A stretch of 64,000 nucleotides of DNA from Prevotellaceae bacterium UBA4332 (GTDB lineage Bacteria > Bacteroidota > Bacteroidia > Bacteroidales > Bacteroidaceae). The translations under genes were made by a program, and so were the position numbers. Below the pieces are notes generated by a model, which saw nothing but the letters and a program-made list of their open reading frames with translations, made no database searches and was not told the DNA's origin. This document shows, piece by piece, positions 57,653 to 64,000 of this stretch. How positions within the stretch are numbered: position 1 is the first letter of the stretch; each line of letters starts with the position of its first letter. Location of the stretch: NCBI GenBank assembly GCA_002394365.1, contig DGTQ01000005.1, forward strand, positions 62,001-126,000, in the 5' to 3' direction.

Positions 57653-60052
57653 ATGATTGCAGTGAACACGAAACGCACGGGAAACCCTAAGAGGGATAAC
57701 CGTGGATATGCAGAGCCTATGACCTCAGAGCAGCTTGACAGACTGCTCTCTGAGGACTGGCTGAGAGAGATGGTGGCTGACATCAGGGCTGGCAAGGAGG
57801 AACTGAAGGAGAGGTTGCCTTTCGTCTGTCCTCACTATAGCAGATTCAAGAATAACCACCGTGCGCAGAAGGATATCATTCCTGAGGCGTTTACATTCAT
57901 GACCTGTGTGGATGTGGATGACAAAGGTCTGGTGGCAAAGGCTATTGAGAATACCAAGGCGCTGATGGAGGACGAGATGTCGGAATGGCACGACATGGTG
58001 CTGAGAATGGCTAAATCGGCAAGGGATAAGCTACACATCTGGGTACGGCTGCCTAAAGGCAAGACGATACAGGAGACGCAGGAGGAGTTCTGCAAGGAGA
58101 TAGGTGTGCCTTACGACGATAGTTGCACAACGCCCGAGCGATTTATCTTCATCACGGGCATAGACCAGGAGATATACCGTTCGCCTGACTGGATGAAGCC
58201 CCTCCCCGCTGAGGAGATAGAGGAGCGACGCGAGGCTTACATAAACAGAGGACTGGATGTGGACGGGAGAAACGAAAAACAATTCACAGTTCACAATGCA
58301 CAATGCACAGTTAAAGACGCTGCGCTGGTTCAAGGGGTTCAAGACGCTGCGCTGGTTCAAGGGGTTCAAGACACTGCGCTGGTTCAAGAAGTTCAAGGGG
58401 TAAAACCTCAAGCCCTAGAGTCTTCTCCTCGCACCCGCTACATTATGGAAGCGTGTATGAAGGAGGCTGAGGTGACAGAGGATATGCTGGTGAACGAGGG
58501 TGCGCGCCATAATTCGGTAAAGAGCATACTGAGCGTGGGGGCTACGCAACTGCTGACAAGGGAGGAGTTTATGGCGGAGCTGAGCCTGAAGATGCCTGAA
58601 AACTGGATGGACAAGAACATTCAGCAGCTGGTGACTGATTTCTACAATAAGTATCACGAGCCTGAGCAGAAGATGAACCAGTTTCAACGGAGGGTGTTTG
58701 CAAGAAGTCTGAAGAACGGGAACGGGAACGATAACGGGAACGGGAACGGAAACTTTAACGGGAACGGAAACTTTAACGGGGACGGAAACTGCCCTCCTGC
58801 CATGCCCAAGAAGCTGCCCAAGCTGATAAAGCTGCTGACCAAGAACACCCCTGAGCAGTATAAGGCGGCTGTGGCGCATGCGGTGTTTCCGCCGCTGGCT
58901 ACACACCTGTGCAAAGTGAGTTTTCGATACACCGACAACAAGGAACACGAGGCCACGCTGATGAACTGCGTGATGGCGGGCACAGGCACAGGCAAGGGCT
59001 GTATCGACGACCCCATAGAGCACATCATGGCCGACATAAAACGTCGTGACAAAGAAAACGAGAAGCGTGAGAAGGAGTGGAAAAAGGAATGTCAGCGCAA
59101 GGGTGACAACAAAGACAAGCGAGACCGACCCGAGGGGCTGGTGATACAGATGATAGACCCCGACATGACAAAGCCGGCACTGGTGACCCGCATGGATGAG
59201 TCAGAAGGACACTTCGTCTATGTGAAGCTGAACGAGCTGGACCTCTTTGAACAACTGAAAGGGCAGACGGGCAAGCAGCACTTCCAACTGATGTGCCTCG
59301 CCTTCGACCCCGGAGCCGAATACGGTCAGACGCGCATAGGAACGCAGTCAGTGACGGCACGCCCCCGCTGCCGCTTCAACTGGAACGCCTGCACCACCAT
59401 ACAGAAAGGCAGGAAGTTCTTCTCCAGAGTGCTTACCGACGGACCTATCTCGCGCATAAACTTCTGTACCATACCAGAGGAAGAGATAGGTGGCGAGCAA
59501 CCCATATACGGCGTGTACGACGCAGCATTCGATGAGGAACTGAAGCCATACATAGACCGACTCTGCGCAGCACGCGGACTGACAGACTGTCCGCAAGCCT
59601 TCAAACTGGCAAAGCGACTACAACAGGAGGTGGCAGAGTTTGCCCAACTCTCGCAAGACAAAGTGTATTGGAACCTCTCACACCGTGCATGCGTCATAGC
59701 ATGGCTCAAAGCATGCGTGCTCTATGTAGCAAACGGCATGAAGTGGGAAAGCGCAATAGAAGACTTCGTGCGCTGGTCGCTCAAATACGACCTGTGGTGC
59801 AAGATGCAGTTCTTCGGCGAGGCAATAGCCAAGGCAGAGAGCGGCGACGATGCACGCATAGGCACTCGCGGACCGCGTAACCTGCTCGAACTGCTGCCCG
59901 ATACCTTTACCCTCGACGATGCCAAGCGCATACGCCGACAGCAAGGAATGGACATAGAGAATTATCGCACGGAGAAGATGATTCGTACATGGATAAACCG
60001 AAAATATGTGATACAGAATACAGAATACAGTTTTCAGAAAAGCCGAAAATAA
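57653..60052 (+). CDS. BT4734/BF3469-type protein: VirE_N domain plus DUF3987 ATPase
   Basis: The protein has 799 residues. Residues 60-200 are a VirE_N/primase-like domain ('FTFMTCVDVDDKGLVAKAIENTKALM', 'RFIFITGIDQEIYR'). From about 380 a DUF3987 helicase-like domain starts, with the P-loop MAGTGTGKGCIDDP (about 441-454) and 'DRPEGLVIQMIDPDMTKPALVTRMDE'. Two insertions lie between the domains: residues 204-256 with three 9-residue DAALVQGVQ repeats, and 354-381 with NGNGN runs. Both are encoded by word repeats also found in spacers. The family is common beside Bacteroidales capsule loci; the function is unknown, perhaps DNA replication of an element. Confidence 0.85.
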   Translation: MIAVNTKRTGNPKRDNRGYAEPMTSEQLDRLLSEDWLREMVADIRAGKEELKERLPFVCPHYSRFKNNHRAQKDIIPEAFTFMTCVDVDDKGLVAKAIENTKALMEDEMSEWHDMVLRMAKSARDKLHIWVRLPKGKTIQETQEEFCKEIGVPYDDSCTTPERFIFITGIDQEIYRSPDWMKPLPAEEIEERREAYINRGLDVDGRNEKQFTVHNAQCTVKDAALVQGVQDAALVQGVQDTALVQEVQGVKPQALESSPRTRYIMEACMKEAEVTEDMLVNEGARHNSVKSILSVGATQLLTREEFMAELSLKMPENWMDKNIQQLVTDFYNKYHEPEQKMNQFQRRVFARSLKNGNGNDNGNGNGNFNGNGNFNGDGNCPPAMPKKLPKLIKLLTKNTPEQYKAAVAHAVFPPLATHLCKVSFRYTDNKEHEATLMNCVMAGTGTGKGCIDDPIEHIMADIKRRDKENEKREKEWKKECQRKGDNKDKRDRPEGLVIQMIDPDMTKPALVTRMDESEGHFVYVKLNELDLFEQLKGQTGKQHFQLMCLAFDPGAEYGQTRIGTQSVTARPRCRFNWNACTTIQKGRKFFSRVLTDGPISRINFCTIPEEEIGGEQPIYGVYDAAFDEELKPYIDRLCAARGLTDCPQAFKLAKRLQQEVAEFAQLSQDKVYWNLSHRACVIAWLKACVLYVANGMKWESAIEDFVRWSLKYDLWCKMQFFGEAIAKAESGDDARIGTRGPRNLLELLPDTFTLDDAKRIRRQQGMDIENYRTEKMIRTWINRKYVIQNTEYSFQKSRK

Positions 60053-60440
60053 AGGTTCAAAGCGCTAGTTCAAGACGCGCTACGCGCTAGTTCAATAGTT
60101 CAAAGTTTAATAGTTTTAAAAGTTCAAGGGGTTAAAACGTTATCGTAGCACCACAGGTGCGTATCGTAGCGAAGCGTATCGTAGCGAAGCGTATCGTAGT
60201 GGCATAGCTACGTATCGTTAACGCCCCAGTTTAATATTATGACTCAACTTTCGCAAGCTATGCTTGCTTGGTAGATAGAGGTAGTAGGAAGAAGATAAAA
60301 GAAGATAGAAGACAATAGAATACCCTAAAACTGACAGGTGGTATTGTCCTTTAACTCCCTTTTACTCCTCCTCACTCCCCTGCACTCCCCTCTCACTCCC
60401 TTTAACTCCAAAAGTTGAGCATTTGCGAAACTTGAATATT
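60053..60440. other. Gene-free spacer of word repeats and triloop palindromes
   Basis: Contents are AGTTCAAGGGGTTAAAACG (also in the DUF3987 gene at 58390), CGTAGCGAAGCGTATCGTAG repeats (60164-60195, also near 53834), triloop palindromes at 60148-60160 (GCACC-aca-GGTGC, as at 23194), 60199-60211 and 60253-60267, and CTCCC-type runs at 60355-60412. No promoter box was found. Confidence 0.65.
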
Positions 60441-60926
60441 ATGAGAAGAAACAAAGAAGTATATTTCAACGAGACCCTACCCTATCGCAGTCATAATCCG
60501 CTGAACATAAGGTATGCGCCGAAAGTGAAGTGGCAGGGACAGACAGGCAGGGACGAGCAGGGCAACTGTCAGTTTAGCGGCTTCAGCATGGGCTACCGTG
60601 CAGCAGTGATGATACTCCGCTCCTACCGCAGGCGAGGCATCAAGCGCCTCGGCACGATAATAGAGAGGTGGGCACCACGCACGGCGAGCCAGACCGATGC
60701 CTACATACAGAGCGTCATCGACACCATCTCACCACGCTACTCAGAGCCCTACGTCGTGGCACGCAACACGGTGATAGACCTGCGCAACCGCGAGCTCGTC
60801 ATCCAGCTACTCCTCGCCATGACGAGGAAAGAGATGAATGCCAACGCCGCCCAGATGCACTCCATGCGCACCTATGCCGAAATGGGCTACGACCTGGCAG
60901 TAAGCACACCCAAGTTTTGGGGGTAA
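60441..60926 (+). CDS. Lysozyme-like / structural protein P5-like enzyme
   Basis: ATG 60441 (MRRNKEVYFNETLPYRSHNPL) is preferred to the TTG at 60423. The protein has 161 residues. 'RSHNPLNIRYAPKVKWQGQTGRDEQGNCQFSGFSMGYRAAVMILRSYRRRGIKRLGTIIERWAPRTASQTDAYIQSV' is the pattern of the small phage-derived peptidoglycan glycosidases annotated structural protein P5 in Bacteroidales. It could cut peptidoglycan during transfer or lysis. With the HU-like and VirE_N/DUF3987 genes it forms a cassette often found beside capsule loci. Confidence 0.8.
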   Translation: MRRNKEVYFNETLPYRSHNPLNIRYAPKVKWQGQTGRDEQGNCQFSGFSMGYRAAVMILRSYRRRGIKRLGTIIERWAPRTASQTDAYIQSVIDTISPRYSEPYVVARNTVIDLRNRELVIQLLLAMTRKEMNANAAQMHSMRTYAEMGYDLAVSTPKFWG

Positions 60927-61030
60927 CTGGAACGGGAACTGAAACGGGAACCGCGAAGCGCCTGAGCACCTATGGAGCGCAAGAACTCTGACAACAGGAC
61001 CAGCAATGCTGGAACGTAAATGGGAGTAAA

Positions 61031-61062
61031 AAATCAGCACATCGTTTTTGATGTGCTGATTT
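61031..61062 (-). terminator. Intrinsic terminator
   Basis: AAATCAGCACATC (61031-61043) pairs perfectly with GATGTGCTGATTT (61050-61062), loop GTTTTT. On the minus strand TTT follows the stem, giving six T in a row. The stop codon of the 78-residue ORF at 61034 lies inside the stem, which supports that ORF being a gene or its remnant. Confidence 0.8.
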
Positions 61063-61270
61063 GGTGTATAATATTTCCTTGCTGCAAAAATATTATCCTA
61101 TTCTCATGATTCTTTTCTGCCAAAGCTTTGAGCTGCTCTGCTTCCCCATATTCCTTACGTAGTGTAACAGAAAGAATAACTCCTTTTATTTCCCCACGTT
61201 TTAAGGCAGATGAACGTTTCGTAAATTTTAGGTCTTCAGGCAGTAGCGTTACAATTTGTAACGGTTTCAT
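61034..61270 (-). CDS. Hypothetical 78-residue protein
   Basis: The protein is small, basic and helical: 'MKPLQIVTLLPEDLKFTKRSSALKRGEIKGVILSVTLRKEYGEAEQLKALAEKNHENRIIFLQQG'. There is no recognised domain. AAAGGGTA before the ATG is a plausible ribosome-binding site, and a perfect terminator overlaps the stop codon. No promoter was found. It might be the C-terminal remnant of a larger gene. It is surrounded by repeat DNA and gene fragments. Confidence 0.45.
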   Translation of the reverse strand: MKPLQIVTLLPEDLKFTKRSSALKRGEIKGVILSVTLRKEYGEAEQLKALAEKNHENRIIFLQQGNIIHQISTSKTMC

Positions 61271-61368
61271 TACCCTTTTTTTTTCGGGTCACCAGTAAAA
61301 CCCTGTGTTGATTTTTATCACGGATAGCTCGGATAAACATGGATTTCTTTGTTTATTTCTCGCCAAGC

Positions 61369-61398
61369 CGCTCCTTCGGAGCTTACGCAAAGAGACCA
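61369..61398. repeat. 30-bp dispersed repeat, copy 2
   Basis: It is identical to 53361-53390 over 30 bp, including the triloop palindrome GCTCC-ttc-GGAGC. On the minus strand it begins exactly where the BRO-like protein fragment loses similarity (after RVRTVW), as if the repeat had replaced the rest of that gene. Confidence 0.9.
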
Positions 61399-61452
61399 CA
61401 CGGTGCGGACTCTTTTTTCTTCAAAAAGCTGTATCTTATGCTTCTGCGTCAT
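61396..61452 (-). pseudogene. Start of a BRO/antirepressor-like gene, truncated
   Basis: From ATG 61452 the minus strand reads MTQKHKIQLFEEKRVRTVW, which resembles the N-terminus of Bro-N (phage antirepressor-type) proteins of Bacteroidales. The frame then runs into the 30-bp repeat and stops near 61318. The call rests on 19 residues only. Confidence 0.4.
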
Positions 61453-61460
61453 AGCGTTCT

Positions 61461-61508
61461 CTATATATTCTTCGCTATTCTTTTGTTATTTACGCTATTA
61501 TTTGGCAA
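61461..61508 (-). pseudogene. 5' remnant of a second wzx flippase gene
   Basis: The minus strand reads TTG then PNNSVNNKRIAKNI and a stop. The intact Wzx begins TTG-ANNSVNNKRIAKNTI. The DNA is alike at about 44 of 46 bases over 61474-61519, and the next codons differ only synonymously (GCG/GCA, AAG/AAA, AAT/AAC), so it descends from a once-functional flippase gene. Confidence 0.7.
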
Positions 61509-61597
61509 TTTGGAAAAAGGTTAGAGGGAACCTCTGGTTCAAGGTTCATGGTTAATGGTTCATGGTGACGAATGGTTAATTGTTAATGGTTCATGGT

Positions 61598-62020
61598 TCA
61601 GGATTTTTCCATACCTAACTTGATTCGCACAGTTTTCACGATAGAAGTAAGTATCTTCAAAATCCTGGTGATATCATTCTCCAGTGACTCAAACTGTTTG
61701 TCATCCAAGTAACCATTGTCATGCAACAAATTTAACCAATAGTCGGTTTCATCTGCCTCTTTATAGGCTATTGACATCTTGCTTAAGAAGTCGGCTTCAG
61801 ATTGAGCATGCTTGCTCTCCCTAACATTGGCGCCTATTGAGGTGCCACTCCTATATATCTGCTTAGACTGTATGTATTCTTTATACTCTGCATCTTCTGT
61901 TATATATTGGAACAACCGAGTGATTCGACAACCAAAATCATATGAAAGCTCGTGAATAGAGGCGGTAGCCTTTGCTTCCTCTGTCATCAGAGGAGCCAAA
62001 CGGCGAAGTTTTCGGTTCAT
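61598..62020 (-). CDS. Four-helix bundle protein (23S rRNA IVS-type family)
   Basis: The protein has 140 residues. The core 'IHELSYDFGCRITRLFQYI', 'SKQIYRSGTSIGANVRESKHAQSEADFLSKMSIAYKEADETDYWLNLLHDNGYL' is the signature of the TIGR02436 / S23 four-helix family. These small proteins are common in accessory DNA and may bind nucleic acid or partner with reverse transcriptases or mobile elements; the role is unclear. The start may be Met1 or Met12. Upstream are GGTTAAGGGTTCATGG word repeats; the ATG lies inside the last word. Confidence 0.85.
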   Translation of the reverse strand: MNRKLRRLAPLMTEEAKATASIHELSYDFGCRITRLFQYITEDAEYKEYIQSKQIYRSGTSIGANVRESKHAQSEADFLSKMSIAYKEADETDYWLNLLHDNGYLDDKQFESLENDITRILKILTSIVKTVRIKLGMEKS

Positions 62021-62370
62021 GGTTAAGGGTTCATGGTTAAGGGTTCATGGTTAAGGGTTGTTTTGCCTTTGCCGTTGAACTTCTTGTATGAGGTTTTCTT
62101 TTCGTAGGGCATGATTTATTGGTTCAAGGCAACCTTGGTTCACGGTTAAGGGTGAATGGTCTTCTATATCTGTTTCAGCAGTTCATCAATTTGCTGCTGT
62201 AATTTCTTTTTTTCTTCTGGGAAATCTTTCCTATTCAGTTTTACGCGCACAAGTCTTCCCTTTCATGGTTTCTTTTAATCCCCAAAGGAATACAAGTCTG
62301 GGGTAAGCACCTTGCGCACAACATTGGGTGTTTGTATATGATAATGCCTAAGAGTTGCATACTCTCTTAG
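62021..62370. other. Spacer with repeat words and coding-like remnants
   Basis: The left part is GGTTCATGGTTAAGGG repeats (62020-62060). On the minus strand short stretches look protein-coding but are out of frame with each other: one ends RKDFPEEKKKLQQQIDELLKQI at about 62165, another reads HIQTPNVVRKVLTPDLYSFGD at about 62277-62350. They may be the remains of a longer gene downstream of the nuclease module. No intact gene is present. Confidence 0.4.
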
Positions 62371-62745
62371 TTAATCCCATTCTCCCCCTAATTTCATATC
62401 CCAGTCACCACTATGAAAATGATCGCTACGAAACTTTCTCAATGCAGATATATATTGTGACATCGTGAGAACCGCATCGCTGTTACTTGGCAACTCATTT
62501 TCATCCAGCAGATCTAAAAAAACGACCGTTGTTTCATTCTTGAGAACTTCTTTTGCTTTCTCTAAAAGCCTATTAATCATCTTCACCTTTTTCACATTTA
62601 AAGGCTCGTCTTGTTTCTTTTTCGAGAACTCCTTAATTTCATCAAAGGCTGAGTATAACAGAGGTGAAATAGTTTCGTAAAGACCTATTTGTTCCTCTGT
62701 TGTGTATTTCTCTTCTTTCTTTGATTTCTTGATGGGCTGCTTCAT
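62371..62745 (-). CDS. Small helical protein A of a nuclease-associated pair
   Basis: The 124-residue protein has a basic N-terminus (KQPIKKSKKEEKY) and a helical acidic core: 'YETISPLLYSAFDEIKEFSKKKQDEPLNVKKVKMINRLLEKAKEVLKNE' then 'LPSNSDAVLTMSQYISALRKFRSDHF'. It is paralogous to the protein upstream (shared 'K..MIN+LL..A.E+' and 'NSD..L...QYI...+....D'). I do not recognise the family. It lies 2 bases after its paralogue, in one operon with the nuclease-like gene. Confidence 0.72.
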   Translation of the reverse strand: MKQPIKKSKKEEKYTTEEQIGLYETISPLLYSAFDEIKEFSKKKQDEPLNVKKVKMINRLLEKAKEVLKNETTVVFLDLLDENELPSNSDAVLTMSQYISALRKFRSDHFHSGDWDMKLGGEWD

Positions 62746-62747
62746 AT

Positions 62748-63158
62748 CTATTTGCTTAACATTACCGGAGCTGATGTTCTAATTGTATCTTTTTTCTTAT
62801 CTCCATCCTCATCCCAATACCATTTGCCAAAATCCATATGGGTGTTATCCTTCTTTATGAGTTCCATACATTTGATATACTGTCCCAAAATCAAAGCTAC
62901 ATCGCTATTGAATGGCATATCGCCATCAATATCAAACTGGTCAAAGTCACCAAAAGGTTTGATGTCAGCCACTATTTCATTAGCTGTTGCCAAAACTTTA
63001 TTGATGAGTTGAAGCTTAAACTTGCTCATTGGGTCATTAGGGTTCTTTTTCACCAAAATGGCCGTTTCCTCATAAAACCCCAGTAACTGGGCATGAGCCT
63101 TCTCAAACTTCTCAATATCTTCCTTATTCATTGTCTTCCTCTTATTTAATTTGGACAT
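62748..63158 (-). CDS. Small helical protein B of a nuclease-associated pair
   Basis: The protein has 136 residues: 'EKAHAQLLGFYEETAILVKKNPNDPMSKFKLQLINKVLATANEIVADIKPFGDFDQFDIDGDMPFNSDVALILGQYIKCMELIKKDNTHMDFGKWYWDEDGDKK'. It is similar in layout to protein A over about 90 residues. It overlaps the nuclease-like gene by 13 bases from Met1 (63158); Met10 at 63131 would avoid the overlap. A partner or immunity-type role for the nuclease is possible but not shown. Confidence 0.72.
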   Translation of the reverse strand: MSKLNKRKTMNKEDIEKFEKAHAQLLGFYEETAILVKKNPNDPMSKFKLQLINKVLATANEIVADIKPFGDFDQFDIDGDMPFNSDVALILGQYIKCMELIKKDNTHMDFGKWYWDEDGDKKKDTIRTSAPVMLSK

Positions 63159-64000
63159 GATTGTTTAAACTTTATGAATTTTCGTTTAATAACCTCAATA
63201 GGAAATCGTTGCTTGCTGCTTTCACACATTCCCATATCACTCAAGTCTGTATCATCCATAATCAGAATACAACGTCGTTGACCGGACCATAGGTCAATGG
63301 TATTCTGAAATATTTCCTTTGGTGGTTGATTTCTGGTAAACAAAATGCCAAACCTTCCAAAACTATCAGACATATAACGATTGAGTTGATTGATATGCTC
63401 GCGTTCCACTTTCTGAACGTTCTTTAACTCCACCACTATTTGTTTGCAATCAAATTCATTGTGAATCTCAGCCAAGAAGTCTGTACTTATATTATTATAG
63501 AATATAATATCTCGAATCTGTGTGCCTGACTCTGTACGACTCTGTTCTGTAGCAAAGTCCATATGTGGATAAAGCATCGAAGTAAGTACTTGCCCCATCA
63601 AACGTTCGTACTCTTTGTCGGCATTGGCTGTTTTACCTGTCGGTAGTTTCTTGATATCTGCTATCTTGCGTTTGGCAGACAGCACCGAAATCTTTGAAAA
63701 CAGAGGGTCGTTCTGACACTTTCCTCTATCTGCTTCCCTCAATGAAACATAACGTTCAATTTGGTCAAAGTTTTCACGATTGTACTTCAGTACCTCAATT
63801 CTATTCTTCTCTCCGTCATATTCTTTCTCTATATCTTTAATAAGATAGTGTTCGAAATAATCATCAAAGTTCAGCCAAGGAGAAAAGCGCAGCCAGCGTT
63901 TGGGAACAAACAGCACAGACTGTTTGCTTTCTTCATTTACAGGAAGTTTTACACTCTCCTTTATCACTTTCCCTTGTTTATAGTCATATCTATAGACATC
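63146..64000 (-). CDS. PD-(D/E)XK nuclease-like protein (5' end outside window)
   Basis: The frame is open to base 64000 (DVYRYDYKQGK precedes the GTG at 63967), so the gene continues beyond the window. The visible 284 residues hold a restriction-endonuclease-like core: helix 'KEYERLMGQVLTSMLYP', GTQIRDIIFYNN with the Asp, 'CKQIVVELKNVQKVEREHINQLNRYM' with E-x-K and the following Gln, and 'RFGILFTRNQPP'. Upstream is a region with 'LRFSPWLNFDDYFEHYL'. It probably cuts DNA. Two small paralogous genes follow in the same operon. Confidence 0.75.
   Translation of the reverse strand, partial: DVYRYDYKQGKVIKESVKLPVNEESKQSVLFVPKRWLRFSPWLNFDDYFEHYLIKDIEKEYDGEKNRIEVLKYNRENFDQIERYVSLREADRGKCQNDPLFSKISVLSAKRKIADIKKLPTGKTANADKEYERLMGQVLTSMLYPHMDFATEQSRTESGTQIRDIIFYNNISTDFLAEIHNEFDCKQIVVELKNVQKVEREHINQLNRYMSDSFGRFGILFTRNQPPKEIFQNTIDLWSGQRRCILIMDDTDLSDMGMCESSKQRFPIEVIKRKFIKFKQSCPN

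Larger units (their letters stand above)
61271..61597. other. Spacer of gene fragments and repeats
   Basis: It contains a CACGGATAGCTCGGATAAAC phrase, the second copy of the 30-bp repeat (61369-61398), a BRO-like gene start (61396-61452), a wzx-like gene start (61461-61508) and GGTTCATGGTTAATGG word repeats (61540-61597). No intact gene is present. Confidence 0.6.

Overview
The window looks like chromosomal DNA of a Bacteroidales bacterium, most likely Prevotellaceae (Prevotella/Segatella-like). The evidence is repeated Bacteroidales-type promoters (TTTG, about 20 nt, then TAnnTTTG), the gene families present (DUF3256, class III FBPase, NhaD, BT4734-type VirE_N/DUF3987, the 148-residue HU-like protein), and intergenic DNA full of short word-like repeats. 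No rRNA, tRNA or CRISPR array was found. Layout. (1) 1-12.4 kb, plus strand: the end of a TPR gene with a DUF3256 gene, a probable small RNA, a compact aryl-polyene-like fatty acid cluster (acyltransferase, ketosynthase, ACP, two hotdog dehydratases, MMPL exporter), then nhaD, pfkA and a GH28 pectinase. (2) 12.5-26.7 kb, minus strand: housekeeping metabolism. A long gene train runs hisH-hisA-hisF-hisI-hisE, ftsE-like, lysC, lysA, a glycosyltransferase, fbp, a small membrane protein and a GNAT. Upstream lie bcp, rubrerythrin, MGMT, wbuC, a WecA/MraY-like initiating transferase and Fe-SOD. (3) 26.7-33.5 kb: an accessory island with a three-gene hipB-hipS-hipT toxin-antitoxin locus, a sugar-transferase pseudogene, an AlbA_2/HATPase regulator, a DUF2188 gene behind a sigma-54-like promoter, and an unrecognised three-gene overlapping operon. 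(4) 33.5-52 kb: one large minus-strand surface-polysaccharide locus (Wzx, Wzy, six glycosyltransferases or more, pyruvyl transferase, TupA-like ATP-grasp, two hexapeptide acyltransferases, an SGNH-CitC fusion). It is interrupted by a second hipB-hipS pair whose toxin gene has been deleted. (5) 52.5-61 kb: the HU-like / VirE_N-DUF3987 / P5-lysozyme-like cassette often seen beside Bacteroidales capsule loci, set in more than 2 kb of strange intergenic DNA. (6) 61-64 kb: gene fragments, a four-helix-bundle gene, and a module of two paralogous small proteins plus a PD-(D/E)XK nuclease-like protein that runs off the right edge. How it fits together: the wecA-like gene, wbuC, the SDR and the capsule genes probably make one surface glycan, while toxin-antitoxin and defence-like cassettes sit in and around the locus. 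The most unusual material is (a) the orphan HipB2-HipS2 antitoxin pair with a 15-residue toxin scar, (b) a family of tiny interrupted palindromes with constant geometry (5-6 bp arms, 3-nt loop) but changing sequence, four of them evenly spaced, (c) a 21-bp tandem repeat family at two loci 46 kb apart, (d) in-frame invasion of such repeats into hisH, sodB, two capsule genes and the DUF3987 gene, and (e) two uncharacterised multi-gene modules flanking the capsule locus. All calls come from reading the sequence by eye. Family names are from memory of the families, not from searches.
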